NCBI RefSeq assembly: GCF_026191375.1
Contig: NZ_JAODTL010000053.1
Location: forward strand, 90,787-154,786
Length of the DNA stretch: 64,000 bases
Origin: Marinomonas pontica
GTDB lineage: Bacteria > Pseudomonadota > Gammaproteobacteria > Pseudomonadales > Marinomonadaceae
Direction: 5' to 3'
Shown here piece after piece: positions 1 to 8,480 of the stretch (positions within the stretch are counted from its first letter, which is position 1; every line of letters begins with the position of its first letter). The position numbers and the translations under genes were made by a program. The notes beneath the pieces are model-generated. The model did not search any database. It was not told the DNA's origin and saw only the letters and a list, made by a program, of their open reading frames with translations.

Positions 1-1
1 C

Positions 2-1672
2 ATTAAAGCATCTGCCGATTATTTAAGCGTAACAGGTAACAATATTGCCAACGCCGATACCACGGGCTTTAAAAAGTCACGTATTGAGTTTGATGATCTC
101 TACAACACGAGCGTGCTGGGCGCGGGTAGTGGTAACAGCATTGGTTCGGGCGTGAGTGTGAGTAAAGTGTCACAAGAGTTCGCTCCGGGCAATTTATCTT
201 ATACTGACAACAACCTTGACTTGGCGGTCGACGGTGCTGGCTTTTTTATATTGGATGCTGGTATTGCTCAATCTTACACGCGAGCGGGTAATTTTAAGCT
301 GGATGAAAATGGCTTTCTTGTTACCAACACGGGAAGCAATGTGCAAGGCTTTAACGCTGTCGATGGCGTGGTGGGTGGTAACCTAGATAACTTAAAAGTT
401 CCGACGGATAGGATTGCGCCTGAAGCAACGACGTCGATGGATCTAAAAGTTAACCTTAACTCGAAAAGCGAAGATGTGCCGCCATACATTAAGGCAGATT
501 TTGATCCAATGAATCCAGATACATACAACTACACGCAAACGCAAGGTGTGGTTGATGGTAATGGTAAGTCTCACATCGTAACGTACTACTATTCAAAGAG
601 TGAATTGCCAAACACCTATAAAGTTCACGCGACAGTTGATGGCAATCTGACGGACGATACGGGTGCTGCCTTCTTGGGTGAGACCTTTGCCACGTATAAT
701 TCTGCTGATGGTGGTACGGATTATAACGGTGACGGTACGAATGAGGCTCCGTTTGAGCTTCTGTACATTGGTGCGACAGAGCCTGGTGTTGCAGATATTG
801 CGGCGGCGACGAAAAACCCTTTGGCGGTGGCTGGTACATTGGGTGGTGTGGCCATTGCGTCTGCACTTGCTCCGACTGAAGTGCGTGAGCCTAGTTCGGT
901 AGCGCGTGAGTCGTTTGACCCATTGAATCCTGATACCTATACCTACGGTAATACCAGAACGGTGTATGACTCATTAGGTGAGTCTCACACTCTGGGTTAT
1001 TACTTTATCAAACAAGGCGAAGACAATACTTACGAAATGCGTGTCACAATGGATGGTGAGGAGTCCTACAGTGACCCTTTGACCGGTGAGGACACGTTAT
1101 TTCTAGAGAAAGACACGACGGTGTCATTTGATGCGGCGGGTAATTTGATGGGCGCGTATCGTGGGCTTCCTCCGTACGGAGTGGCGACACCAATTACCCT
1201 AGAAATTATGGGGGTGGATCCGACCAATCGTGGCCGTATTACACCAATGGACCTTACTGGCTCCACTCAATTCGCGTTAGATAATACAGACAACTTTGAG
1301 CAAAATGGCTTTTCAGCGGGTGAGTTGCAGGGTGTTTCGTTCGACAGTGATGGTTTTTTAGTTGCCAATTATACTAATCAACAAACGGCAACACTTGGCC
1401 AGATTGCGCTGGCAACATTTGACAGTACCGACGGTCTTATGCCGTCTGGACATACCGCTTGGTTGGCAAGTAAGGGTTCTGGTCCAGCCGACATTGGTCG
1501 TCCGAACAGTGGAACATTAGGAAAAATACAAGGTGGTGCGTTAGAAGAGTCTAACGTTGACCTTACGTCTGAATTGGTTGCGCTTATTGAGGCGCAGCGT
1601 AATTATCAAGCAAACAGTAAAACATTAGAAACAGAAAATACTGTGACTCAGACGATAATAAACCTTCGTTAA
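2..1672 (+). CDS. flgE: Flagellar hook protein FlgE (5' end cut by window)
   Basis: FlgE polymerises into the flagellar hook, the flexible joint outside the outer membrane. The frame is open from base 2, and the first visible residues are the N-terminal rod/hook motif (GNNIANADTTGFKKSR), so only about the first 15-20 residues are missing. The C-terminus has the usual SNVDLTSELVALIEAQRNYQ helix of axial proteins. With 556 residues visible it is longer than many FlgE proteins, because a D2-type module occurs twice: one copy begins at FDPMNPDTYNY (about 497-640) and another at FDPLNPDTYTY (about 911-1055), separated by a unique Ala/Gly-rich stretch. A terminator follows directly. An ATG or GTG further in (GTG at 113) would cut into the conserved helix and is not the start. 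Confidence 0.95.
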   Translation: MKASADYLSVTGNNIANADTTGFKKSRIEFDDLYNTSVLGAGSGNSIGSGVSVSKVSQEFAPGNLSYTDNNLDLAVDGAGFFILDAGIAQSYTRAGNFKLDENGFLVTNTGSNVQGFNAVDGVVGGNLDNLKVPTDRIAPEATTSMDLKVNLNSKSEDVPPYIKADFDPMNPDTYNYTQTQGVVDGNGKSHIVTYYYSKSELPNTYKVHATVDGNLTDDTGAAFLGETFATYNSADGGTDYNGDGTNEAPFELLYIGATEPGVADIAAATKNPLAVAGTLGGVAIASALAPTEVREPSSVARESFDPLNPDTYTYGNTRTVYDSLGESHTLGYYFIKQGEDNTYEMRVTMDGEESYSDPLTGEDTLFLEKDTTVSFDAAGNLMGAYRGLPPYGVATPITLEIMGVDPTNRGRITPMDLTGSTQFALDNTDNFEQNGFSAGELQGVSFDSDGFLVANYTNQQTATLGQIALATFDSTDGLMPSGHTAWLASKGSGPADIGRPNSGTLGKIQGGALEESNVDLTSELVALIEAQRNYQANSKTLETENTVTQTIINLR

Positions 1673-1692
1673 TTTTCTGGAGAGAGAGATTT

Positions 1693-1727
1693 AAGCCAGA
1701 ACAGCCTCGCTGTTCTGGCTTTTTTTT
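1693..1727 (+). terminator. Intrinsic terminator after flgE
   Basis: Perfect 12-bp inverted repeat (AAGCCAGAACAG / CTGTTCTGGCTT) with a 5-base loop, followed by a run of eight T. It lies 20 bases after the flgE stop and separates the flgE-side operon from flgF. Confidence 0.9.
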
Positions 1728-1753
1728 GGCCTTTTTTCGTGTCTTTTTTAAGT

Positions 1754-1769
1754 TGGTATGGTTTTTGAA
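1754..1769 (+). promoter_or_regulatory. Candidate sigma-54 promoter for flgF operon
   Basis: TGGTATG-N4-TTTGAA places GG (1755-1756) ten bases before GA (1767-1768), close to the -24/-12 sigma-54 pattern TGGCACG-N4-TTGCA but with GA in place of the usual GC. It sits between the flgE terminator and the flgF start. A separate flgF operon under sigma-54 is known from Pseudomonas, which is the main support. Weak match on sequence alone. Confidence 0.35.
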
Positions 1770-1810
1770 AGCAACTACACCTAGTGGTCATTTTTTCTAG
1801 GAGAATAGCA

Positions 1811-2553
1811 GTGGATAAGGCTTTATATTTGGCAATGAGTGGTGGTGTTCAAACCATGAATGCCCAGACTATTCATGCAAACAATCTCGCTAACGTCAGT
1901 ACAACAGGATTTCGTTCTGATTTCGAACAAGCTCGCTCTATGCAAGTCTATGGCGACTATTATCCTAGCCGCGTCTATGCGATGACAGAAAACCCGGCAA
2001 CCCGCTTTACTCAAGGTGACATGATCCAAACGGGTCGAAATTTAGACGTAGCGGTTGCAGGTGATGGTTTTATTGCTGTGTACGATGAAACCGGTCAAGA
2101 GGCGTATACTCGCGCGGGAGACCTCCAAATTAACGCCGCTGGGCAATTGGTCACAGGCCGAGGTTTGCCAGTGGCAGGGGTTGATGGCCCTATTTTTTTA
2201 CCCCCGCGAACAGCATTAATATCACCGCTGACGGATCTATTTCGATTGTTCCACAAGGTGGAGCAAATAATGAAGTGGCCGTGTTGAACCAAATCAAATT
2301 GGTTAACCCAGACAAACAAAACTTACGCAAAGAAGAGGATGGTTTGCTGCACACAAGGGACGGTCAAACCTACGACCTTGACCCTAATGTGAAGCTAGTG
2401 AGTGGCTTCATTGAAGGCAGCAATGTGAATGCCGTCGAAGAAATGACGCACATTATGAACCTTTCTCGCCGCTTTGAAATGAATGTGAAAATGATGGATA
2501 CCATTCGAAATAACGCTGATTCGTCTGCGCGCATATTGCAGCGTACGTCTTAA
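1811..2553 (+). CDS. flgF: Flagellar proximal rod protein FlgF, frameshifted
   Basis: FlgF is a proximal rod subunit in the periplasmic drive shaft. The GTG at 1811 is preceded by AGGAGA at 1799-1804 and opens with DKALYLAMSGG and the rod motif ANNLANVSTTGF. The reading frame breaks at about 2201-2205: upstream reads GPIFLPP, and downstream the protein continues one frame back as ANSINITADGSISIVPQGG, then SGFIEGSNVNAVEEMTHIM at the C-terminus. Adding one C to the C5 run restores a continuous 247-residue protein, the normal FlgF length. I read this as a one-base sequence error and annotate one gene; a real pseudogene would abolish the rod and is unlikely in an intact flagellar locus. First gene of flgFGHIJKL. 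Confidence 0.9.
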
Positions 2554-2603
2554 GCAAGATTGGTAAATACCTAAAAGAACAGTGGAATAATTAAGAGGCT
2601 TTT

Positions 2604-3389
2604 ATGAATTCAGCATTATGGGTCAGTAAAACCGGTTTGAGTGCAATGGATAAGCAACTGAACGTTGTTGCCAACAACTTGGCAAACGTTTCGACGACGG
2701 CCTTTAAAAAAGACAGAGCGGTCTTTGAAGATTTGATGTACAAAACCGTTCGTGCGCCGGGTGGCTTGAGTGCTCAAAACGCTGAACTCCCATCCGGTTT
2801 GCAACTGGGTACTGGTGTGAAAGTGGGAGCAACTCAAAAAGACTTTTCTAATGGCGATTACAACATGACCGATCGTCAGCTCGATATTGCTATACAGGGG
2901 AAAGGCTTCCTGCAAGTATTGCAGCCAGACGGGACGATTGCGTATACCCGTGATGGCAGTTTGCAATTAAATAGCCAAGGTCAGCTATCCACTTCTGGCG
3001 GCTTGGTGGTTGAACCAGGGATCCAAATTGACCCTGATGCGATTGAGATTATGATAGCGGAAGACGGTATCGTGTCGGTACGAAGAAATGGCAATGCGGA
3101 TGCTCAACAGGTGGGGGCTATTAACATTGCGGGCTTTATCAACCCAACCGGTCTAAACTCCGTAGGGCAAAATATTTTCACCGAAACCAACGCGAGTGGG
3201 CCACCATTGGTTGGCGTGCCAGGAACCGATTCATTAGGTACTATTAGTCAAGGTATGCTTGAAGCGTCCAATGTGAATTCCATAGAAGAGCTTGTCAATA
3301 TGATCACAACGCAACGAGCGTATGAAATGAACTCGAAAGTCATCGCATCGGCTGACGGCATGATGAGCTTTGCGATTCAGCAATTATAG
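2604..3389 (+). CDS. flgG: Flagellar distal rod protein FlgG
   Basis: FlgG forms the distal rod crossing the peptidoglycan and outer membrane. The 261-residue protein is the family's usual length. It has the N-terminal axial motif (NVVANNLANVSTTAFKKDR), the central QLDIAIQGKGFLQV and the C-terminal EASNVNSIEELVNMITTQRAYEMNSK. An AGAGG ribosome site precedes the ATG. It lies 50 bases after flgF and just ahead of flgH, in standard operon order. Intact, with no unusual features. Confidence 0.97.
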   Translation: MNSALWVSKTGLSAMDKQLNVVANNLANVSTTAFKKDRAVFEDLMYKTVRAPGGLSAQNAELPSGLQLGTGVKVGATQKDFSNGDYNMTDRQLDIAIQGKGFLQVLQPDGTIAYTRDGSLQLNSQGQLSTSGGLVVEPGIQIDPDAIEIMIAEDGIVSVRRNGNADAQQVGAINIAGFINPTGLNSVGQNIFTETNASGPPLVGVPGTDSLGTISQGMLEASNVNSIEELVNMITTQRAYEMNSKVIASADGMMSFAIQQL

Positions 3390-3402
3390 TAACGTGTGGG
3401 AT

Positions 3403-4251
3403 ATGATGAAGATTAAATTTACCTTCTTAGTTTTGCTCAGTGCTTGCTTGTCGGGTTGCCTTGCGTGGGATGTGAACCAGCAAGCGGTCGCAAACGCCGC
3501 GGCTGCTGGTGCAGCGGGAGCCGTGACGAATGCCGTTATCGACGCTGTGACTGGAGAGGAGGAAACGCCAGCAGAGTCGACACCGACTGAGGAGCGTAAA
3601 GGCTATATTCCAGATCCCAATGACCCATTAAATGGTCCAGAATTAAGTCAGGCAATACAATCGGATGACCCTTATTACGCACCCGTTTACCCAAATGGCA
3701 TGACGCCATCTCAAGCCCCAACGGGCGGTATTTACCAGACCAGTATGGGGGATGTGTTCTTTGGGGATCAAAAAGCCAGTAAAGTGGGCGATATCCTGAC
3801 CATAAACTTAAACGAGACAACCACCTCAACGAAAGCCAATGCAGCCACGGTGTCTAAGTCTTCGTCAGCGACAATCGAAAACCCGACGGTCCTGGGTCAA
3901 GAGTTGAAAATGGACACAACGTTGCCGCAACAGGGTACGGACTTTTCTGGTAATGCTTCAGCCAACCAAAATAACAGCTTGAGTGGTACGATTTCGGTGA
4001 CTGTGTATAAAGCCTATCCAAACGGTTTGTTGGCAGTGCGTGGTGAAAAATGGTTGCGATTGAATCAGGGAGACGAATACATCCGTTTTTCTGGTATGGT
4101 GAGAAAACAAGACATTTCCCCGGATAATACCGTTGAGTCCGAACGAGTGGCAGATGCGAGAATTACGTACTCGGGAACAGGCGATGTGGCCGCTGGCAGT
4201 GAGCAAGGTTGGGTGAGTCGTTTGCTCAATTCCAGCGATATGCCTTATTAG
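3403..4251 (+). CDS. flgH: Flagellar L-ring lipoprotein FlgH
   Basis: FlgH is the outer-membrane L-ring subunit, a bushing around the rod. The chosen ATG gives a lipoprotein signal ending in the lipobox LSGC; an earlier in-frame start at 3370 would overlap flgG and add residues before the signal. The conserved core begins at about GGIYQTSMGDVFFGDQKASKVGDIL, with GTISVTVYKAYPNG and VRGEKWLRLNQGDEYIRFSG downstream. At 282 residues it exceeds the common 220-240, because about 90 Asp/Pro/Ala-rich residues separate the lipid-anchored Cys from the core. ATG codons at 3403 and 3406 are both possible. Confidence 0.93.
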   Translation: MMKIKFTFLVLLSACLSGCLAWDVNQQAVANAAAAGAAGAVTNAVIDAVTGEEETPAESTPTEERKGYIPDPNDPLNGPELSQAIQSDDPYYAPVYPNGMTPSQAPTGGIYQTSMGDVFFGDQKASKVGDILTINLNETTTSTKANAATVSKSSSATIENPTVLGQELKMDTTLPQQGTDFSGNASANQNNSLSGTISVTVYKAYPNGLLAVRGEKWLRLNQGDEYIRFSGMVRKQDISPDNTVESERVADARITYSGTGDVAAGSEQGWVSRLLNSSDMPY

Positions 4252-4300
4252 TTTATTGATCTAACAGTAGAGAGGTTCGTTCCTCTCAATAGGTGATGTG

Positions 4301-5389
4301 ATGAAGCACGTAGCGCTAATTGTTTTGTATCTACTGTCTTTTTCTGTTCAAGCGGAGCGTTTAAAAGACATCGCTAGTGTTCAAGGCGTACGAGAAAACC
4401 AATTGTTTGGTTATGGTTTGGTGATCGGTTTGAACGGCACGGGCGACAGTACGCCATTCACGAACCAAAGCTTTGCAAGTATGTTGTCTCGTTTTGGTGT
4501 GACATTGCCTGCAGGGGTAAGCGCGACGTCCAAAAACGTTGCGGCGGTGTCGTTAACGGCAACCTTGCCAGCTTTTTCTAAGCCGGGTCAAAAAATCGAC
4601 GTTACCGCTTCGTCTATTGGTAATGCCAGTGCCTTGCGTGGTGGCACCTTGTTGCTTGCAACGCTCAAAGGGGCGGATGGAGCGGTATACGCGATTGCTC
4701 AAGGTAATTTAGTGGTTGGTGGTTTAGGTGCTAACGGTGCGGATGGCTCTCGTAACTCTGTCAATGTTCCAACGGTTGGGCGTATACCCAATGGTGCCAG
4801 TGTGGAGCGTGTGGTGCCTAGCAGTTTTAATACTGGCGACACCTTGACGTTTAACCTGAATCGCCCTGATTTTACAACGGCCAAACAAGTATCCGATAAA
4901 ATTAACGATCTTTTAGGTCCTGGTGTTGCGACGACATTGGACGCTACGTCAATTCGTGTATCGGCTCCGCGAGATCCAAGCCAGCGGGTTACCTATTTGT
5001 CTATTCTGGAAAATTTAGACGTGGAAGTGGCCGAAGAGCGAGCGCGCATCGTGGTGAATTCCCGTACAGGAACCATTATTATTGGTCAGCATGTAAAAGT
5101 ATCACCCGCTGCCATTACTCATGGTAGTTTGACGGTCACCATCAAAGACGTTCCTCCTGTCGTTGGACAAGACGGTACTGTGACGGGAGGGCAAACGATT
5201 GTCTCACCACGAGAAGGGATTGAAATTGCTCCAAATAGCGGTCATATGTTTGTCTTTGACCCTGGTGCTTCGTTAAACGATATTGTGCGTGCCGTGAATC
5301 AGGTGGGTGCCGCTCCTGGTGATGTGATGGCAATCCTAGAAGGCTTAAAACAAGCTGGTGCAATTAACGCTGATTTGGTGGTGATATAG
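4301..5389 (+). CDS. flgI: Flagellar P-ring protein FlgI
   Basis: FlgI forms the P-ring in the peptidoglycan layer. It has a Sec signal peptide ([17 protein letters not shown], cleaved before ERLKD) and then the hallmark [22 protein letters not shown]. The family signatures [20 protein letters not shown] and the C-terminal [26 protein letters not shown] are all present, and 362 residues is the normal length. A GTG immediately before the ATG (4298) is an alternative start. A short GAGAGG/CCTCTC hairpin lies in the flgH-flgI gap. The flgJ start follows only seven bases after the stop. Confidence 0.97.
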   Translation: MKHVALIVLYLLSFSVQAERLKDIASVQGVRENQLFGYGLVIGLNGTGDSTPFTNQSFASMLSRFGVTLPAGVSATSKNVAAVSLTATLPAFSKPGQKIDVTASSIGNASALRGGTLLLATLKGADGAVYAIAQGNLVVGGLGANGADGSRNSVNVPTVGRIPNGASVERVVPSSFNTGDTLTFNLNRPDFTTAKQVSDKINDLLGPGVATTLDATSIRVSAPRDPSQRVTYLSILENLDVEVAEERARIVVNSRTGTIIIGQHVKVSPAAITHGSLTVTIKDVPPVVGQDGTVTGGQTIVSPREGIEIAPNSGHMFVFDPGASLNDIVRAVNQVGAAPGDVMAILEGLKQAGAINADLVVI

Positions 5390-5396
5390 TTTGGTG

Positions 5397-6391
5397 ATGA
5401 ATTCAATACAGCCAAAGCAGGATTTTTTGCTGACTTTTCGACGCTGGCGGATTTAAAGACTAAGGCTCAAAAAGACCCAGATGCTGCGCTAAAAGACGTG
5501 GCTCAGCAGTTTGAGTCTATCTTTATCAATATGTTGCTGAAGAACATGCGCAGCACAAACGAAGCGATTGGCGGTGGGCTGTTTTCCAGTGCGCAAACTA
5601 AGCAATATCAAGAAATGATGGACTCTCAGATGTCGCAAAGCATGGCGAAGTCTGGTGGTATCGGTTTGTCTGAGGCGTTAATTCGTCAATATCAAACTCA
5701 ACAGCAGGGGCAATTAAGCTCTCCTGAAGCGAAACAAAGAGGCGATACTGATTTTTTGAATCAGGTTGCTAAACAAGACTTAGTGCGAATTCAAGCGCTG
5801 GCGCATCGTGCGTCCACTGAGTTTATTCAGTCTGTTCGACAAGAAGCAGAACAAAAAGCGCATGTTGATTCCGTCTCTGGGTCGACGACTCCTGTTGCTG
5901 CGCCATCCGCATTGTCGGTGGTCTTCTCCTCACCTCAAGAGTTTGTTGAAAACCTCTGGCCTCATGCTCAACGTGCAGCCGAAAAACTCGGCGTTAACCC
6001 TAAGGCTGTACTCGCTCAAGCTGCGTTGGAAACCGGATGGGGGAAATACCCTATTGCAAAAGAAGATGGGACGGCGAGCTTCAATCTGTTTGGCATTAAA
6101 GCGGACAGTCGTTGGCAAGGTGATCGGGCGGTGGTGAACACCTTAGAGTTTCGTGATGGGGTTGCCAAGCGTGAAAAAGCGGCGTTTCGTGCCTACGATT
6201 CTTTCTCCCAAAGCTTTGAAGATTATGCCCATTTTCTGTCCTCAAGTGAGCGGTACAAAGGTGCCTTAGAGGCAGGAGATGACGCGTCAATGTTTGCCGC
6301 TTCTTTGCAACAAGGCGGCTATGCGACGGATCCAAAATACGCCGAAAAAATTGATAACATCCTTTCAAGTCAGTGGTTTCAACGGCTTTAG
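5397..6391 (+). CDS. flgJ: Flagellar rod-cap/muramidase FlgJ, frameshifted near start
   Basis: FlgJ caps the growing rod with its N-terminal domain and cuts peptidoglycan with a C-terminal glucosaminidase domain. No normal start exists in the long frame. However, ATG 5397 opens MNSIQPKQDF, and after one extra T in the T6 run at 5423-5428 this joins FADFSTLADLKTKAQKDPD and then the conserved VAQQFESIFINMLLKNMR. The corrected 331 residues fit the family. The enzymatic domain spans about residues 160-331, with QAALETGWGKY carrying the catalytic Glu, then FNLFGIKA and YATDPKYAEKI. Starting at the internal GTG 5498 would lose much of the cap domain, so I prefer the frameshift reading. Confidence 0.9.
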
Positions 6392-6421
6392 TAAATAATT
6401 CCCCCTAATTGACAGCGTTGG

Positions 6422-6448
6422 TAAAGTTCTTGCATTGATAGCCGATAG
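6422..6448 (+). promoter_or_regulatory. Sigma-28 (FliA) promoter for flgKL, overlapping sigma-54-like site
   Basis: TAAAGTTC - 11 bases - GCCGATAG matches the FliA consensus TAAAGTTT-N11-GCCGATAA at seven of eight positions in each box, 52 bases before the flgK ATG. The same DNA also carries GG (6420-6421), ten bases, then GC (6432-6433) within TTGGTAAAGTTCTTGCA, which fits the sigma-54 spacing. A class 3 sigma-28 promoter ahead of flgKL is known in enterics. Confidence 0.75.
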
Positions 6449-6499
6449 AGCTAAATAAATATCAAGGCAATTTCTAAAAACGTACTAGGGGTGTGAGCT

Positions 6500-8476
6500 A
6501 TGGGCTCAAGTTTATATTCAATTGGTTTGTCTGGACTTCAGTCTAGTAATGCCCGTATTAATACGACTGGGCAGAATACATCCAATGTGGATACTGAGGG
6601 CTATAGCCGTCAAAGAACATCCACTTCTAGTTCGCCAGTGGGTGGCGTTGTCCTTCGGGATACGTCACGTTTGGTTGATAATTTTATCAGTGCTCAAGTG
6701 CGCTCTGACACGTCTGATTTTTCTTATTATGACACTTACCATTCTATGATGACGGTTTCTGATAACCTGTTGGCGGAAGACAGTGTCGCGTTGACAGGGT
6801 ATTTGGATAAAGCATTTAACGCTTTGCAGACGGCAAATAATGACCCCACCTCTGCGTCTTTGCGACAGCTTGCCCATTCCAGTTTAAATAACTTGGTTGA
6901 GCAATATAAAACCCTATCGGGTATGGTAACGAACCAAGAGGGGTTGGTTGACGAGCAACTGTCTTCTTCTTTGATTGATCTTAACGCCATTACCGCAAAA
7001 ATTTCTGATTTAAACGGAAAAATTCTTAGACAAGAAGGCTTGTCTATTTCTCCAGCCAATGAGCTGAGAGATCAGCAAGAGTTGCTAGCGAAGGATTTGT
7101 CCAAATATCTGGATATTAAAACGCAATTCAATGACAAAGGCTTGATGACAATCCAATTGGCCGATGGCCAGCCTTTGGTAATGGATCAGCATCCGACAGA
7201 GTTAAAAGTGATTCCCAATCAAATGAATCCGAAAAAAATTGATTTGGTGGTGAGCTTTGGTGACTACGATGTAGGGTTAAAAACGGATAACCTGGGCGGC
7301 AGTATTGGTGGTTTAGTGGATTTTCGCTCGGAATTCAGTGTGTATGCAGACCGTACTCTAGGGCAGCATGCCATTGCCATTGCAGACGCTATGAACACTC
7401 AAAACGCGAAAGGGTTGGATGCGAACGGTAATTTTGGCCGTGACCTTTTTAGTCTAGGTAAAATCAGCATTTACTCAAGCCAAGACAATATCAGTAAGTT
7501 GCCAAGTATTTCTGTCAAGGTGTCAGCAGGCGAAGCCACTAAAATCACCAAAGATTCGTACGAATTAACGAGAACGGACGACAACCGATTTGCCATCACG
7601 CAGTTTGACCTAAACGGTAACTCGACTGGGCCATCGACATTGTTTGATCCATCCACCATGAAAATGGACAGTGATGGGTATTATAAAATTGATGAACTTG
7701 GGCTGGACATTCGCTTGGCAGATTTAAGCGCTATTGATCATGATGATGTTTTTCGTTTTTCTCCCACCGAAGGCGCGGCGACGAATCTTAGCCTTCAGGC
7801 AAAAAATGGTGATGCTCTCGCGCTGAGTGCGCCAGTTGGAGTGAGCACTAGTTCGGAGAATTTATCGGACGCAAGAATATCTCTGACGTCGGTAAGCAAT
7901 ACGCGTCCAGATTCTTCTGCGTTTGCGTCGGACGGCTCTTTGTACCCAAGTGCGCCCCATAAAATTTATTTTACATCACCTAGCTCTTATGTGGTTCGTG
8001 ATGCTTCAGGTGTTAATATTGCGACTGTAAACAATGTGACTCAGTATACCGATCTACTGAAGCAGGCGGGTTTGGCAGACGAGGCGGGCTTTGATGTGTC
8101 TGTGTCTTCTATGCCACAGCTGGGCGACGAGTTCTCTATTAGTACTGACAATCTAGGGCCATCTGATAACTTTAATGGACTTGCGTTGGTTGACCTCCAA
8201 AATAAATCTATCGTGGCTGGAAAAGCGAACTTGTCAAAAGCCTTTGCAGGGTTTATTTCCTATGTGGGCAGTAAAACCGCAGAAGTAGCTGGGCATGCAG
8301 AGTCGAGCGAAATTATCATGAACGACAGCATCAATCGACGAGATCGATTGTCTGCCGTGAGTTTGGATGAGGAAGCCGTGAATCTACTGAAATATCAGCA
8401 ATCTTATTCGGCCTCGGCTCAAGTGGTGACTGCCGCTCGTACCACCTTCGAAACTCTGCTTGGAATTATGAGGTAA
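6500..8476 (+). CDS. flgK: Flagellar hook-associated protein 1 FlgK
   Basis: FlgK joins hook to filament (HAP1). The N-terminus SSLYSIGLSGLQSSNARINTTGQNTSNVDTEGYSRQR and the C-terminus VSLDEEAVNLLKYQQSYSASAQVVTAARTTFETLLGIMR are the family's paired terminal helices. The protein is 658 residues, within the range for gammaproteobacterial FlgK proteins with an extended middle domain. It is preceded by its own flagellar promoter and followed four bases later by flgL, so the two are co-transcribed. Confidence 0.96.
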   Translation: MGSSLYSIGLSGLQSSNARINTTGQNTSNVDTEGYSRQRTSTSSSPVGGVVLRDTSRLVDNFISAQVRSDTSDFSYYDTYHSMMTVSDNLLAEDSVALTGYLDKAFNALQTANNDPTSASLRQLAHSSLNNLVEQYKTLSGMVTNQEGLVDEQLSSSLIDLNAITAKISDLNGKILRQEGLSISPANELRDQQELLAKDLSKYLDIKTQFNDKGLMTIQLADGQPLVMDQHPTELKVIPNQMNPKKIDLVVSFGDYDVGLKTDNLGGSIGGLVDFRSEFSVYADRTLGQHAIAIADAMNTQNAKGLDANGNFGRDLFSLGKISIYSSQDNISKLPSISVKVSAGEATKITKDSYELTRTDDNRFAITQFDLNGNSTGPSTLFDPSTMKMDSDGYYKIDELGLDIRLADLSAIDHDDVFRFSPTEGAATNLSLQAKNGDALALSAPVGVSTSSENLSDARISLTSVSNTRPDSSAFASDGSLYPSAPHKIYFTSPSSYVVRDASGVNIATVNNVTQYTDLLKQAGLADEAGFDVSVSSMPQLGDEFSISTDNLGPSDNFNGLALVDLQNKSIVAGKANLSKAFAGFISYVGSKTAEVAGHAESSEIIMNDSINRRDRLSAVSLDEEAVNLLKYQQSYSASAQVVTAARTTFETLLGIMR

Positions 8477-8480
8477 GTGT

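Noticed and set aside
2201..2205. True pseudogenisation of flgF
   Set aside because: All surrounding flagellar genes are intact apart from similar homopolymer shifts, so error is more likely than decay.
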